Shown: positions 16,561-25,258 of the stretch, piece after piece
How the letters are laid out: each line of letters opens with the position of its first letter
How positions within the stretch are numbered: position 1 is the first letter of the stretch
Source of the DNA: Bosea sp. AS-1
GTDB taxonomy: Bacteria > Pseudomonadota > Alphaproteobacteria > Rhizobiales > Beijerinckiaceae
Length of the DNA: 64,000 bases
Direction: 5' to 3'
NCBI RefSeq assembly: GCF_002220095.1
Contig: NZ_CP022372.1
Location: 3,940,501 to 4,004,500 of the forward strand
Position numbers and translations under genes: made by a program
Notes under the pieces: generated by a model
Databases searched by the model: none
Told to the model about the DNA's origin: nothing
Seen by the model: only the letters and a program-made list of their open reading frames with translations

Positions 16561-17227
16561 GGACCATGTATCCCGCGCCGCGGATGGTATGGATCATCGG
16601 GTGCTCGAAGCCCTTGTCGACCTTCGAGCGCAGGCGGCTGACATGCACGTCGATGACGTTGGTCTGGGGATCGAAGTGATAATCCCAGACATTCTCCAGC
16701 AGCATGGTACGGGTCACGACCTGCCCTGCATGCTTCATGAGATATTCAAGCAGACGGAACTCGCGTGGCTGCAGCACGATCTCCTGCCCGTCCCGCGTGA
16801 CACGATGGGCCAGCCGGTCGAGCAGCAGCCCACCGACGCGATAGGTCGTCGGCTCGGCGGCCGGGGCGCCGCGGCGGCGCGCCAGCACCTCGACCCGGGC
16901 AAGCAGCTCGGAGAAGGCATAGGGTTTCGGGAGATAGTCGTCGCCGCCGGCGCGCAAGCCCTTCACGCGGTCGTCGACCTGCGCCAGTGCCGACAGGATC
17001 AGAGCCGGCGTCTCGTCCTTCTGCTCGCGCAGGGAGCGGATCAGGGAGAGACCGTCGAGCCGCGGCAACATGCGGTCCACGACCAGCACGTCGTAGCCGC
17101 CGCCTTCCGCCATGGCATAACCTTCCAGCCCGTCCACGGCATGATCAGCAACGTGGCCGACCTCGCGGAAAGCCTTGGTCAGATAGGCCGCAGCCTCGGC
17201 GTCATCTTCGACGATCAGGAGTCGCAT
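16544..17227 (-). CDS. OmpR/PhoB-family response regulator
   Basis: A 227-residue DNA-binding regulator. The receiver domain has acidic pocket D8/D9, phospho-acceptor D51 (VLVVDRMLP), a conserved Ser in ILSA and K101 in LPKPY. It is joined to a winged-helix domain (LQPREFRLLEYLMKHAG ... VDVHVSRLRSKV). It is the partner of the kinase whose gene overlaps its 3' end. Upstream, a strong terminator separates it from degP, so regulator, kinase and glnE probably have their own promoter in the 24 bases plus hairpin region or rely on read-through. Confidence 0.94.
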   Translation of the reverse strand: MRLLIVEDDAEAAAYLTKAFREVGHVADHAVDGLEGYAMAEGGGYDVLVVDRMLPRLDGLSLIRSLREQKDETPALILSALAQVDDRVKGLRAGGDDYLPKPYAFSELLARVEVLARRRGAPAAEPTTYRVGGLLLDRLAHRVTRDGQEIVLQPREFRLLEYLMKHAGQVVTRTMLLENVWDYHFDPQTNVIDVHVSRLRSKVDKGFEHPMIHTIRGAGYMVRDNAH

Positions 17228-17251
17228 GGGGGAAGCCTAACGCAAGACATG

Positions 17252-17290
17252 AAAAAACGGCAGGCCGGAGGATACGCATCCGGCCTGCCG
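17252..17290 (-). terminator. intrinsic terminator after degP
   Basis: On the minus strand a perfect 12-bp stem (CGGCAGGCCGGA with TCCGGCCTGCCG, 17258-17290, 9-base loop) is followed by six T (17257-17252). It lies 58 bases after the degP stop and 24 bases before the response-regulator start. Confidence 0.9.
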
Positions 17291-17348
17291 CCGCGACGGC
17301 TGGTCTCTCGACTGGGGCGACAGGAAACCGAGAGGCCTGCCTGCTACA

Positions 17349-18527
17349 TCAGGCCGCGGGCTGGCGGCCGACCTCGAAAGTCACGTCGCGGGAATGACCT
17401 TCGCGGTAGAGGGTGACGGAAACCTTGGAGCCGGGCGCGATGTTCGCGATCTTGCGCGACAGCTCGCGGGCGTCCTTGATCTCCTCGCCGTTCACGGCGG
17501 TGATGGTGTCACCGCGCTTGATGCCGGCCTTGGCGGCCGGGCCGTTGCCCTGCGCCTCGGCGACGAGCGCGCCCTTGGCCTCCTTCAGGCCGATCGCATC
17601 AGCCATCTCGGTAGTGACCGGCTGGATCTGCACGCCGATGAAGCCGCGCGCCACCTTGCCGTCCTTCTTGAGCTGGTCGACGACCTGCTTGACGGTCGAA
17701 GCGGGAATCGCGAAGGCGATGCCGACATTGCCGCCCGACGGCGAGTAGATCGCGGTGTTGACGCCGACGACTTCGCCGTTGCCGTTGAAAGTCGGGCCGC
17801 CCGAGTTGCCGCGGTTGATCGGCGCATCGATCTGCAGGAAGTCGTCATAGGGCCCGGAGCCGATGTCGCGCCCCTGCGCCGAGACAATGCCGGCCGTGAC
17901 CGTGCCGCCGAGGCCGAAGGGGTTGCCGATCGCCAGCACCCAGTCCCCGATGCGCGGCTTGGCTTCGGCGAGCTTCACATAGGGAAAGTTTCCGCCGTCC
18001 TTGACCTTGAGGAGCGCGAGATCCGAGCGCGGATCGGTGCCGATGACCTTGGCATCCAGCGTCTTGCCGGAGTCGGTGACGAGCTGGACCTCGACCGCGT
18101 GCTCGACGACGTGGTTGTTGGTCACGACGTAGCCGTCCTGGCTGACGAAGAAGCCCGAGCCCTGGGCCATGCCGATCTGCGGCTTCGGCCGACCCTGGCG
18201 ACCGCCCTCTTCACCGCCGAAATCGCGGAAGAAGCGGCGCAGCTGCGGCGGCAGATCGTCGAGATTCTGCTGGTCGGAAGCGGCAGCGACCTCGGTCTTG
18301 ACGCGCACCGAAACGACCGCCGGCTTCACCTTGTCGACGAGGTCGGCGAAGGAGGGAAGCTGGGTCTGGGTGCCCGAGAGCTCGATCGGCTGGGCGAAGG
18401 CCCGGTCGTTCTGCATGAAAGCGGTGTCGGCGATGCCGGCCGCGAGGCCGATGCCGAGAATGGCGGTGCCGGCGAGAAGGGTGCCGCGCCGCAGGAAGGA
18501 TTTGCGATTGGTGTTCTGTGTCGTCAT
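17349..18527 (-). CDS. degP: Do-family periplasmic serine protease with a single PDZ domain
   Basis: A 392-residue HtrA protease/chaperone for misfolded envelope proteins. A signal or anchor segment (~15-35, ending near DRAFAQ) precedes the chymotrypsin-fold domain with catalytic H139 (TNNHVVEH), D169 (TDPRSDLALL) and S242 (NRGNSGGP). One PDZ domain follows at ~295-388. Most rhizobial DegP proteins are nearly 500 residues with two PDZ domains; here the frame ends cleanly after the first, giving DegS-like architecture. A Q-rich/charged loop near 85-115 resembles the LA loop. It sits between ccmH and a two-component pair, and ends in its own terminator. Confidence 0.92.
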   Translation of the reverse strand: MTTQNTNRKSFLRRGTLLAGTAILGIGLAAGIADTAFMQNDRAFAQPIELSGTQTQLPSFADLVDKVKPAVVSVRVKTEVAAASDQQNLDDLPPQLRRFFRDFGGEEGGRQGRPKPQIGMAQGSGFFVSQDGYVVTNNHVVEHAVEVQLVTDSGKTLDAKVIGTDPRSDLALLKVKDGGNFPYVKLAEAKPRIGDWVLAIGNPFGLGGTVTAGIVSAQGRDIGSGPYDDFLQIDAPINRGNSGGPTFNGNGEVVGVNTAIYSPSGGNVGIAFAIPASTVKQVVDQLKKDGKVARGFIGVQIQPVTTEMADAIGLKEAKGALVAEAQGNGPAAKAGIKRGDTITAVNGEEIKDARELSRKIANIAPGSKVSVTLYREGHSRDVTFEVGRQPAA

Positions 18528-18651
18528 GGTGAGAACCTCTTGGAGCGACAGGGTTGTTGTCCCCTGCTCATGAGAAGCACCATGACGGCAGGCGCCTTAC
18601 GTCGCCTTGGCCTGAAGATGACGATTTCGTAAGGTTGGGCTGGCCCGGCCC

Positions 18652-19125
18652 TCAGCCCGGATCATCCTGTAGAAGCCGGTCGAGACGCTGCCGCTCCTCT
18701 TCGGTCAGGCGCGTATTCCCTTGTGCGGCCGGCAGCAGCTTTCGGCGACGCCAGACGAAGGCGGCGCCCCCGAGCAGGATCAGGAACGGCGCCACCCAGA
18801 GCACCACCGTGTGGGCATTGAACGGTGGGCGCAGCAAAACGAAATCGCCATAACGGGCGACGACGAAATCGATCACCGCCTTGTCGCTGTCGCCAGCGGT
18901 GAGCCGTTCCCGCACCAGGAGCCGCAGATCGCGCGCCAGTGGCGCATTGGAATCGTCGATCGACTGATTCTGGCAGACGAGGCAGCGCAGGCCGCTGGAG
19001 ATCTCTCGCGCCCGATGCTCGAGGGCCGGATCCTTGAGAACCTCGTCCGGCTGCACTGCGTGGGCCGCCGGAAGCGCCAGAGCAAGGAAGGCCAGAGCCA
19101 GAAGCGCGCGACGCATCCGTCTCAC
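18652..19125 (-). CDS. ccmH: cytochrome c maturation protein CcmH (CycL)
   Basis: A 157-residue membrane thiol protein that reduces apocytochrome c CXXCH for haem attachment. The signal peptide ends near AAHAVQ. The redox motif LRCLVCQNQ has C48 and C51, and a C-terminal transmembrane helix ([19 protein letters not shown]) is followed by a short cytoplasmic tail. Its start overlaps the ccmF stop by 4 bases (19122-19125). It is the last of the ccmI-E-F-H series and has a 124-base gap to degP. Confidence 0.96.
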   Translation of the reverse strand: MRRMRRALLALAFLALALPAAHAVQPDEVLKDPALEHRAREISSGLRCLVCQNQSIDDSNAPLARDLRLLVRERLTAGDSDKAVIDFVVARYGDFVLLRPPFNAHTVVLWVAPFLILLGGAAFVWRRRKLLPAAQGNTRLTEEERQRLDRLLQDDPG

Positions 19126-21098
19126 TCCGCAGGCTGCGCGGCTGCAATGGTCGCAGCGCGACGCGGGGCCGCCAGCCGGAAGCGGCGATCGGTCAGCGAC
19201 AAGGCTCCGCCGAAGGCCATGACGACCGCGCCGATCCAGATCAGCAGGATCAGCGGCTTGTCGTAGAGCCTGACGGCCAGTCCGCCGTCCTGAGCTTCGC
19301 CCAGGCTGACATAGGCCTGGTTCAGCCAGTCCGTATGGATGCCGGCTTCGGTCGTCGGCATGGAACGGGCGGTATAGACCCGCTTCGAGGCCTCGACCCG
19401 GGCCAGCTCGCGATCGCCGGAGAAGAGCTGGAAGCGCGCCACATCGGCCCGGAAATTCGGGCCGGTCCGCGGCACCACCGATTCGAGGACGACGGTGTAG
19501 CGGCCTGCCGTCAGGCGCTCGCCGGGTTTCAGCACCCCGATCGCCTCGCTGCTCCAGGCCGCGGCGGCGATACCGATGATGCTGAGCCCGATGCCGGCAT
19601 GCGCCAGTGCCGTACCCCAGGCCGAGCGCGGCAGCCCCTTGGCTCGTGACAGCATCGCCGGCCAGCCACTGGCGCGGGCGACGATGCGCTCGCCGAGATC
19701 GAAGCCCGCGCCGAGGACCAGGAAAAGTCCAAGACCGACGCCGAGCGGCGCGAGCACCGGGCCGCCGCGCGTGAAGGCGATCAGCGCGAGCGCCGCCACG
19801 ACGGCGATGCCGAAGGCGGCGGCGTTACGCTGAGCGGCACCGAGGAGGTCGCCCCGCTTCCAGGCGAGCGTCTGTCCGATCGGCAGGAAGAGCAGCAACG
19901 GCACCATGACGGGCACGAAGGTGGCGTTGAAGAAGGGAGCACCGACCGAAATCTTGTCGCCGGTCAGCATCTCGAGCGCGAGCGGATAGAGCGTGCCGAC
20001 GAAGACGGTGGCGCAGGCGGTGGCGAGGAAGATGTTGTTGATGACCAGCGCGCTCTCGCGCGACACCGGCGCGAAGAGGCCGCCCTGGCGCAGGAGCGGC
20101 GCACGCCAGGCGAACAGTGCCAGCGAGCCGCCGACGAAGAAGACCAGGATCAGCAGAATGAACAGGCCACGCGATGGATCGCTGGCGAAGGAATGAACCG
20201 AGGTCAGCACGCCGGAGCGAACGACGAAGGTGCCGAGCAGGGAGAGGGAGAACGTCAGGATCGCGAGCAGGATCGTCCAGACCTTGAGCGCGTCGCGCTT
20301 CTCCATCACCACGGTCGAGTGGATCAGGGCCGTGCCGGCGAGCCAGGGCATGAAGGAAGCGTTCTCGACGGGATCCCAGAACCACCAGCCGCCCCAGCCG
20401 AGCTCGTAATAGGCCCAGTAGGAGCCCATCGCGATGCCGAGCGTCAGGAAGGTCCAGGCCAGCAACGTCCAGGGGCGGACGGCGCGCGCCCACATCGCGT
20501 CGATCCGTCCGTGGATCAGGGCGGCGACAGCGAAGGCATAGGTCATCGAGAAGCCGACATAGCCGATGTAGAGCAGAGGCGGATGGATCGCGAGGCCAAG
20601 ATCCTGCAGAATCGGGTTGAGGTCCTGCCCTTCCGCCGGGGCTGGCACGAGCCGCCGGAACGGATTCGACGTGAACAGCGTGAAGGCCAGGAAGGCCGCC
20701 GCGATCAACCCCTGCGCCGCCAGCGCCCCTGCCCGCAAGCGCGGCGGCAGCGACCGGTGCGACAGCGCCACCAGCGCGCCGAACAGGGTCAGGATCAGGA
20801 CCCAGAGAAGCAGCGAGCCCTCGTGGTTGCCCCAGACGGAGGTGAATTTGTAGATCAACGGTTGGGTCGAGTGGGAATTCTCGAAGACGTTGCCGACCGA
20901 GAAATCCGAACGGACGTAAGACGCAACCAGCGCCGCGAAAGACAACGCCACCAGCCCAAAGCTGATGAGAGCCGCGCTCGTGCCGACGGCGGCGAGCCCG
21001 CGATCCTGCCGCGACAACCCCCAAAGCGGCACCAGCGCCTGGATGACCGAGACGCCCAGTGCCAGGGCCAGCGCGTAATGTCCGATTTCGACGATCAT
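19122..21098 (-). CDS. ccmF: cytochrome c haem lyase subunit CcmF (CycK)
   Basis: A 658-residue polytopic membrane protein that takes haem from CcmE and ligates it to apocytochrome c with CcmH and CcmI. The WWD haem-handling domain is visible as [20 protein letters not shown], within about 14 hydrophobic helices, and periplasmic His residues such as HEGSLLLWV are present. Length is the family norm. It begins 7 bases after ccmE and overlaps ccmH by 4 bases. Confidence 0.97.
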   Translation of the reverse strand: MIVEIGHYALALALGVSVIQALVPLWGLSRQDRGLAAVGTSAALISFGLVALSFAALVASYVRSDFSVGNVFENSHSTQPLIYKFTSVWGNHEGSLLLWVLILTLFGALVALSHRSLPPRLRAGALAAQGLIAAAFLAFTLFTSNPFRRLVPAPAEGQDLNPILQDLGLAIHPPLLYIGYVGFSMTYAFAVAALIHGRIDAMWARAVRPWTLLAWTFLTLGIAMGSYWAYYELGWGGWWFWDPVENASFMPWLAGTALIHSTVVMEKRDALKVWTILLAILTFSLSLLGTFVVRSGVLTSVHSFASDPSRGLFILLILVFFVGGSLALFAWRAPLLRQGGLFAPVSRESALVINNIFLATACATVFVGTLYPLALEMLTGDKISVGAPFFNATFVPVMVPLLLFLPIGQTLAWKRGDLLGAAQRNAAAFGIAVVAALALIAFTRGGPVLAPLGVGLGLFLVLGAGFDLGERIVARASGWPAMLSRAKGLPRSAWGTALAHAGIGLSIIGIAAAAWSSEAIGVLKPGERLTAGRYTVVLESVVPRTGPNFRADVARFQLFSGDRELARVEASKRVYTARSMPTTEAGIHTDWLNQAYVSLGEAQDGGLAVRLYDKPLILLIWIGAVVMAFGGALSLTDRRFRLAAPRRAATIAAAQPAE

Positions 21099-21105
21099 GC
21101 CCGGC

Positions 21106-21615
21106 TCACGGCTTCGCGGGGGCGGCCGCGCCCGCCTCGCCCTGCCAATGCCCCTGCTTCTTGAGGGCGTCGGCGACCTCGCGCGGCATATAGGTCTCGT
21201 CGTGCTTCGCCAGCACGGAATCCGCCTTGAAGCGCCCGGCGCCCTCGAAGACGCCTTCCGTCACGACGCCCTGTCCCTCGCGAAACAAATCCGGCAGCAG
21301 CCCGTCATAACTGACCTTCACGGCACTCTTGCCGTCAGTCACGGCGAAGGCGACGCGCTGGCCGGGGCCTCGCTGGACCGAGCCGGCCTCGACGAGGCCG
21401 CCCAGGCGCATGCGGGTGCCGGGCAGCACGCCCTTCTCCGTGATCTCGGTCGGCCCATAGAAGAAGACGATGGTGTCGCGCATGGCGAAGAGCACCAGCC
21501 CGGCGGCGACGGCCAGCATGGCCCCGGCGGCGGCGATGATCGTCAGCCGGCGTTGCTTGCGGGTCATGCGCCGCTTCGCGGGCATCGGCCGCGTCGTCTG
21601 GGCAGCCGTCGTCAT
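21106..21615 (-). CDS. ccmE: periplasmic haem chaperone CcmE (CycJ)
   Basis: A 169-residue membrane-anchored protein that carries haem covalently to CcmF. A cytoplasmic basic N-terminus (MTRKQRRL) and one TM helix (~24-45) precede the OB-fold. The haem-binding site is H138 in [10 protein letters not shown], with Y142 as axial ligand. The start at 21613-21615 overlaps the ccmI stop in an ATGA arrangement, which makes it preferable to the longer upstream frame. The tail after the haem site is flexible and Ala-rich. Confidence 0.96.
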   Translation of the reverse strand: MTTAAQTTRPMPAKRRMTRKQRRLTIIAAAGAMLAVAAGLVLFAMRDTIVFFYGPTEITEKGVLPGTRMRLGGLVEAGSVQRGPGQRVAFAVTDGKSAVKVSYDGLLPDLFREGQGVVTEGVFEGAGRFKADSVLAKHDETYMPREVADALKKQGHWQGEAGAAAPAKP

Positions 21616-22715
21616 GGCTTGACCTCCTTCAGGGCCAGCTCCTCGGCCAGGGCATCGATTGCGGCCAGCGCGGAAGCATCCTGCGCCAGTCTCTCGCGGG
21701 CCGTCTTCACGGCTTGCAGCGCCTGCGCCTTCTCGCCGAGCACGGAACGGGCTCGGATCAGGCGCGACCATTCCGCCAGCGTTCCGCCGCCGGCGTTCAG
21801 GCGATCCGCCAAGCCCTCCACCATGCCCTTGATCGCCTGCTGGCGCTCGGCATCCGGCAAGGCGGCGATGGCATCGCCATTGCCCGCGGCCTGCAGGCGC
21901 GCGAGCCGGTCGCGCACAACCACCGCCCAGGCGGCGTCGGGCGGCGAACCGGCCAGGAGCGCGTTCAGGGAAGCGATGGCGCCCTGTACGTCGCCATCCT
22001 GCTCCTGAGCCAGCGCAAGGTAGTAGCGCGCCCGCGGATTCTTCGGATCGAGCTTCACCGCTTCGGCAAAGGCCTCGCGCGCCGTGGCGGTGACAACCCC
22101 TTCGGCAGCCAGGGTACGGGCCTCGCCCAGGCCGGCGAACTGCTCGGGATCCGGCTTGCCGTAGCGCAGGGCGGAGGCGAAGGCATTGGCCGCATCGTCA
22201 TAGCGCCCCTGGCGCAGATAGATCGGTGCGATCAGCGACCAGCCCTTCGTATCGGTCGGATTGGCGGCGAGGTGAGCTTCCATGCGCGCGAACACGACGG
22301 CGAAGTCCTGCTGCGGCCCGGCCTTGGCGAGGCGTGCAGCCAACGGCTGATCAGGCGTATCGGGCGAGCCGTAGGACCCGTAGACCAGCAGGGCCAGCAG
22401 CGGCACGAGCGAAAGCATCAGCGCCGAACTGGCGCGGCGACGGCGCAGCGACGGTTCCGTCTCGCCGGCAGGCGAGACCTCGTCGCCAGCGGCGCGCAGC
22501 AGCCGGCGACCGGCCTCGACCCGCGCCGCCTCGGCCTCGTCGGTCGCGATCAGGCCACGGGCCAGATCACGATCGATCTCGCCGAGTTGCGAGCGATAGA
22601 GGCTTCTGGCGTCGGCCGTATCGGCGAAGCCCGGAATCGAGGCGCGGCTCAACGGCCAGAGCAAGGCGAAAATCGCCGCTCCCGTCATCACCGCAAAGAC
22701 CGCCCAAATCATCAT
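21612..22715 (-). CDS. ccmI: cytochrome c maturation chaperone CcmI (CycH)
   Basis: A 367-residue inner-membrane apocytochrome chaperone. Two TM segments flank a short loop at the N-terminus ([20 protein letters not shown] and [20 protein letters not shown]). Between them is the CcmI signature [15 protein letters not shown]. The periplasmic part has TPR-like repeats ([33 protein letters not shown] segments). It is the first gene of the ccmI-ccmE-ccmF-ccmH block and starts 64 bases after feuQ, so it could share that transcript. Confidence 0.94.
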   Translation of the reverse strand: MMIWAVFAVMTGAAIFALLWPLSRASIPGFADTADARSLYRSQLGEIDRDLARGLIATDEAEAARVEAGRRLLRAAGDEVSPAGETEPSLRRRRASSALMLSLVPLLALLVYGSYGSPDTPDQPLAARLAKAGPQQDFAVVFARMEAHLAANPTDTKGWSLIAPIYLRQGRYDDAANAFASALRYGKPDPEQFAGLGEARTLAAEGVVTATAREAFAEAVKLDPKNPRARYYLALAQEQDGDVQGAIASLNALLAGSPPDAAWAVVVRDRLARLQAAGNGDAIAALPDAERQQAIKGMVEGLADRLNAGGGTLAEWSRLIRARSVLGEKAQALQAVKTARERLAQDASALAAIDALAEELALKEVKP

Positions 22716-22779
22716 TCCGCGTTCTTAATCAATCGGCCGCGCCGGTTCATGGTGACAAAGGGTCACGCGGCCCCACCGC

Positions 22780-24162
22780 TCATACCGAAGGAAGGGCCAG
22801 ACGCGCCCGTAAGCCGCCGAGCGGCGAGCGATACAACGCCAGCTCGCCGCCATAAAGTTTGGCGAGGTCTACCACGATCGACAGGCCGAGCCCGGAGCCC
22901 GGCGTGGTCTCGTCCAGCCTGCGGCCGCGCTTTAGCACCTCGGCCATGGCGTCCTCCGGCAGGCCGAGGCCATCATCGTCGATGAACAGGGCCAGCGGCT
23001 CGCCGGGATTTCCGCTTCCGGCCTCCAGCGACACCTCGACGGTCGAATTCGCCCATTTGAAGGCGTTGTCGAGCAGGTTGCCGAGCATTTCCTCCAGATC
23101 CTGTTTCTCGCCGCGAAAGCGCAGGCGGCCGGGCACGGTGTGGCTACCCCGGATGTCCCGGTCCTGCGAGATCTTCATAAAGGTGCGCAGCAGGGCTTCG
23201 AGCGAGGGTGCGACCTCGGTCACGCCTCCAAGCGCGCCTGAGAGCGCGGCCGCACGGGCCCTGTCGAGATAATACTGGACCTGATCGCGCATCACTGCCG
23301 TCTGCGCTTTGACGGTCTGCGACAAATGCGCCTCGCCCACGCCGCTCTCGGCCTCGTTCATCATCACGCTGAGCGGGGTCTTGAGCGCATGGGCGAGATT
23401 CCCGACCTGGGTACGCGCGCGCTCGAGAATCTCCCGGTTGGTATCGATGAGCTGGTTGAGCTCGCCGGCGAGCGGCGCGAGATCGGGCGGGTAGCTGCCG
23501 AGGATGCGGTGGTTCTCGCCGGTCCGGACAGTACCGACGGCGGAGCGCAGTCGCACCAGCGGGCGCAGGCCGAAACGGACCTGGACCAGCGTCGACGCCA
23601 CCAGGATCAGACCCAGCAGCACGAAGGTCATCGTCAGCGCGAAGCGGAAATCCTGGATATCGCCTTCGATCTCGTCGGCGGGGGCCGCGACCGCGACCGT
23701 GAAGCGACCGTCCTCGCCGACATCGATCTCGCGCTCCAGTACCCGCAGCGTCCGGTCATCCGGCCCGGAGACGTAGCTCTCGCGCAGCCCGCGGCTGTTC
23801 GGCGCGATTTTCTGGTCGAGAAGCTTGGGCAACTGACCGCCGACCAACGAGCGGGAAGCGCGAACGTTCGGACGGTCGCCGTCGAGCCGCGTGATCTGCC
23901 AGTACCAGCCTGACAGGGGCAGGTCGAAGCGCGGCTCGCCGAGATCGCCTATCGACTGGCGCTCGGTCTCCGGCGGTGCCGCGAGGTCGGCTACCAGCTC
24001 CTTGATGTAGACCGAAAGCCGCTCGTCGAAGCCCCGCTCGGCGGAGCGGCGGTAGAAGGTGGTGAGGCCGAGGCCTGCCAATACCAGGATCAGGACGCAG
24101 CAGAATGCCGCCGAGAGGAACAGCCGCGCCCCCAGCGAAAAGCGATGGGATCTGAACGGCAT
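22780..24162 (-). CDS. feuQ: FeuQ-like (PhoQ-family) sensor histidine kinase
   Basis: A 460-residue membrane kinase. TM1 is at ~11-36, a ~135-residue periplasmic domain follows, and TM2 is at ~174-196. After HAMP comes a PhoQ-type H box VGNLAHALKTPLSVMMNE with H258, then HATPase (MLGNLLDNAFKWA; GSGLGLSIVVDL). The ALKTPL form is characteristic of the PhoQ/FeuQ branch. It begins 9 bases after the feuP stop. In Sinorhizobium, FeuPQ responds to low osmolarity and drives cyclic-glucan export; applying that here is inference by homology. Confidence 0.85.
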   Translation of the reverse strand: MPFRSHRFSLGARLFLSAAFCCVLILVLAGLGLTTFYRRSAERGFDERLSVYIKELVADLAAPPETERQSIGDLGEPRFDLPLSGWYWQITRLDGDRPNVRASRSLVGGQLPKLLDQKIAPNSRGLRESYVSGPDDRTLRVLEREIDVGEDGRFTVAVAAPADEIEGDIQDFRFALTMTFVLLGLILVASTLVQVRFGLRPLVRLRSAVGTVRTGENHRILGSYPPDLAPLAGELNQLIDTNREILERARTQVGNLAHALKTPLSVMMNEAESGVGEAHLSQTVKAQTAVMRDQVQYYLDRARAAALSGALGGVTEVAPSLEALLRTFMKISQDRDIRGSHTVPGRLRFRGEKQDLEEMLGNLLDNAFKWANSTVEVSLEAGSGNPGEPLALFIDDDGLGLPEDAMAEVLKRGRRLDETTPGSGLGLSIVVDLAKLYGGELALYRSPLGGLRARLALPSV

Positions 24163-24171
24163 GTCCCGCGA

Positions 24172-24840
24172 TCAGACCTTTTCCGGAGCAGCGGCGATGT
24201 AGCCGAGTCCCCGGACGGTCTCGATGATCTCGACGCCGAGCTTCTTGCGGAGCCGGCCGACGAAGACCTCGATGGTGTTCGAATCGCGGTCGAAGTCCTG
24301 ATCGTAGAGATGCTCGACCAGTTCGGTGCGCGAAACCACCCTGCCCTGATGGTGCATGAGGTAGGAGAGCAGCCGGTATTCATGCGAGGTCAGCTTGACG
24401 GGATTGCCGTCGACGACGACGCGGCTGGCCCGCGTATCGAGCCGGACCGGCCCGCAGACGAGCTCAGATGTGGCATGGCCGGCAGCCCGGCGCAGGAGCG
24501 CGCGCACCCGCGCCAGCAATTCCTCGACATGGAATGGCTTGACGACATAGTCGTCGGCACCGGCGTCGAAGCCGCCAACCTTGTCGCTCCAGCGATCGCG
24601 CGCCGTCAGAATCAGCACCGGCATGGTCTTGCCGGCGCGGCGCCAGCCCTGCAGCACGGCGACGCCGTCGACCTTGGGCAGGCCGAGGTCGAGAATGACG
24701 GCGTCATAGGGCTCGGTCTCGCCGAGAAAGAGCCCTTCCTCGCCATCAAAAGCCTTGTCGACGGCGTAGCCCGCATTCTCGAGCGCCGTGACAATCTGGC
24801 GGTTGAGGTCCTTGTCGTCCTCGACGACGAGCAGTCTCAC
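24172..24840 (-). CDS. feuP: FeuP-like (PhoP-family) response regulator
   Basis: A 222-residue OmpR-family regulator. The receiver has acidic residues E7-D8-D9, phospho-acceptor D51 (VILDLGLP) and K101. The winged-helix domain contains LTSHEYRLLSYLMHHQG and SNTIEVFVGRLRKKLG, which closely match rhizobial FeuP and enterobacterial PhoP as I know them. Gene order is small periplasmic protein, regulator, kinase, all on the minus strand with gaps of 31 and 9 bases, so a co-transcribed signalling unit is likely. Confidence 0.88.
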   Translation of the reverse strand: MRLLVVEDDKDLNRQIVTALENAGYAVDKAFDGEEGLFLGETEPYDAVILDLGLPKVDGVAVLQGWRRAGKTMPVLILTARDRWSDKVGGFDAGADDYVVKPFHVEELLARVRALLRRAAGHATSELVCGPVRLDTRASRVVVDGNPVKLTSHEYRLLSYLMHHQGRVVSRTELVEHLYDQDFDRDSNTIEVFVGRLRKKLGVEIIETVRGLGYIAAAPEKV

Positions 24841-24871
24841 GGTCTGTTCGCTCCAGTTTACGAGCCGGGTA

Positions 24872-25195
24872 TCACCGGATGGTAGCGACCTTGCCGGATT
24901 GCCCTTCCAGTGTCACGCGCGCAACCTTGCCGTCGCGCTTCAATGTCGTGACGACATACACCAGATCCTCGCCCTGCCGACAGAGCCGGATGCGAACGAC
25001 CTCGCCGGGAGCGGCGTGACGAGCGTGACGGGAAGCTTCGACCGGCTGGATGACCCGGCCATCCGCAACGACAGCCCGCGTCTCGTCGGAGGAGAGGCAG
25101 GACATCGGCGCCGGATCGTCGACGCGAACGATGGGAGCCGGCGACGAAGCCAGAAGCGCAAAGGCAAGAATGGGTTCGACCGGCATCATCATCAT
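24872..25195 (-). CDS. small exported PepSY-like protein, candidate FeuN-type modulator
   Basis: A 107-residue protein beginning with four consecutive ATG codons, so the exact start is uncertain by up to 3 residues. A short hydrophobic segment (PILAFALLASSPAP) looks like a signal peptide. The C-terminal half reads as a PepSY-like fold: GEVVRIRLCRQGEDLVYVV followed by LKRDGKVARVTLEGQSGKV. It lies 31 bases before feuP. In Sinorhizobium a small periplasmic protein, FeuN, encoded next to feuPQ restrains FeuQ. Position and size here suggest the same job, but I could not show sequence homology to FeuN itself. Confidence 0.75.
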   Translation of the reverse strand: MMMMPVEPILAFALLASSPAPIVRVDDPAPMSCLSSDETRAVVADGRVIQPVEASRHARHAAPGEVVRIRLCRQGEDLVYVVTTLKRDGKVARVTLEGQSGKVATIR

Positions 25196-25258
25196 GGGTT
25201 AGCCCCGCACGCGTGAATGCGCCATGAACATGCTGCCCCTTCCACAACCCAGACTAGA

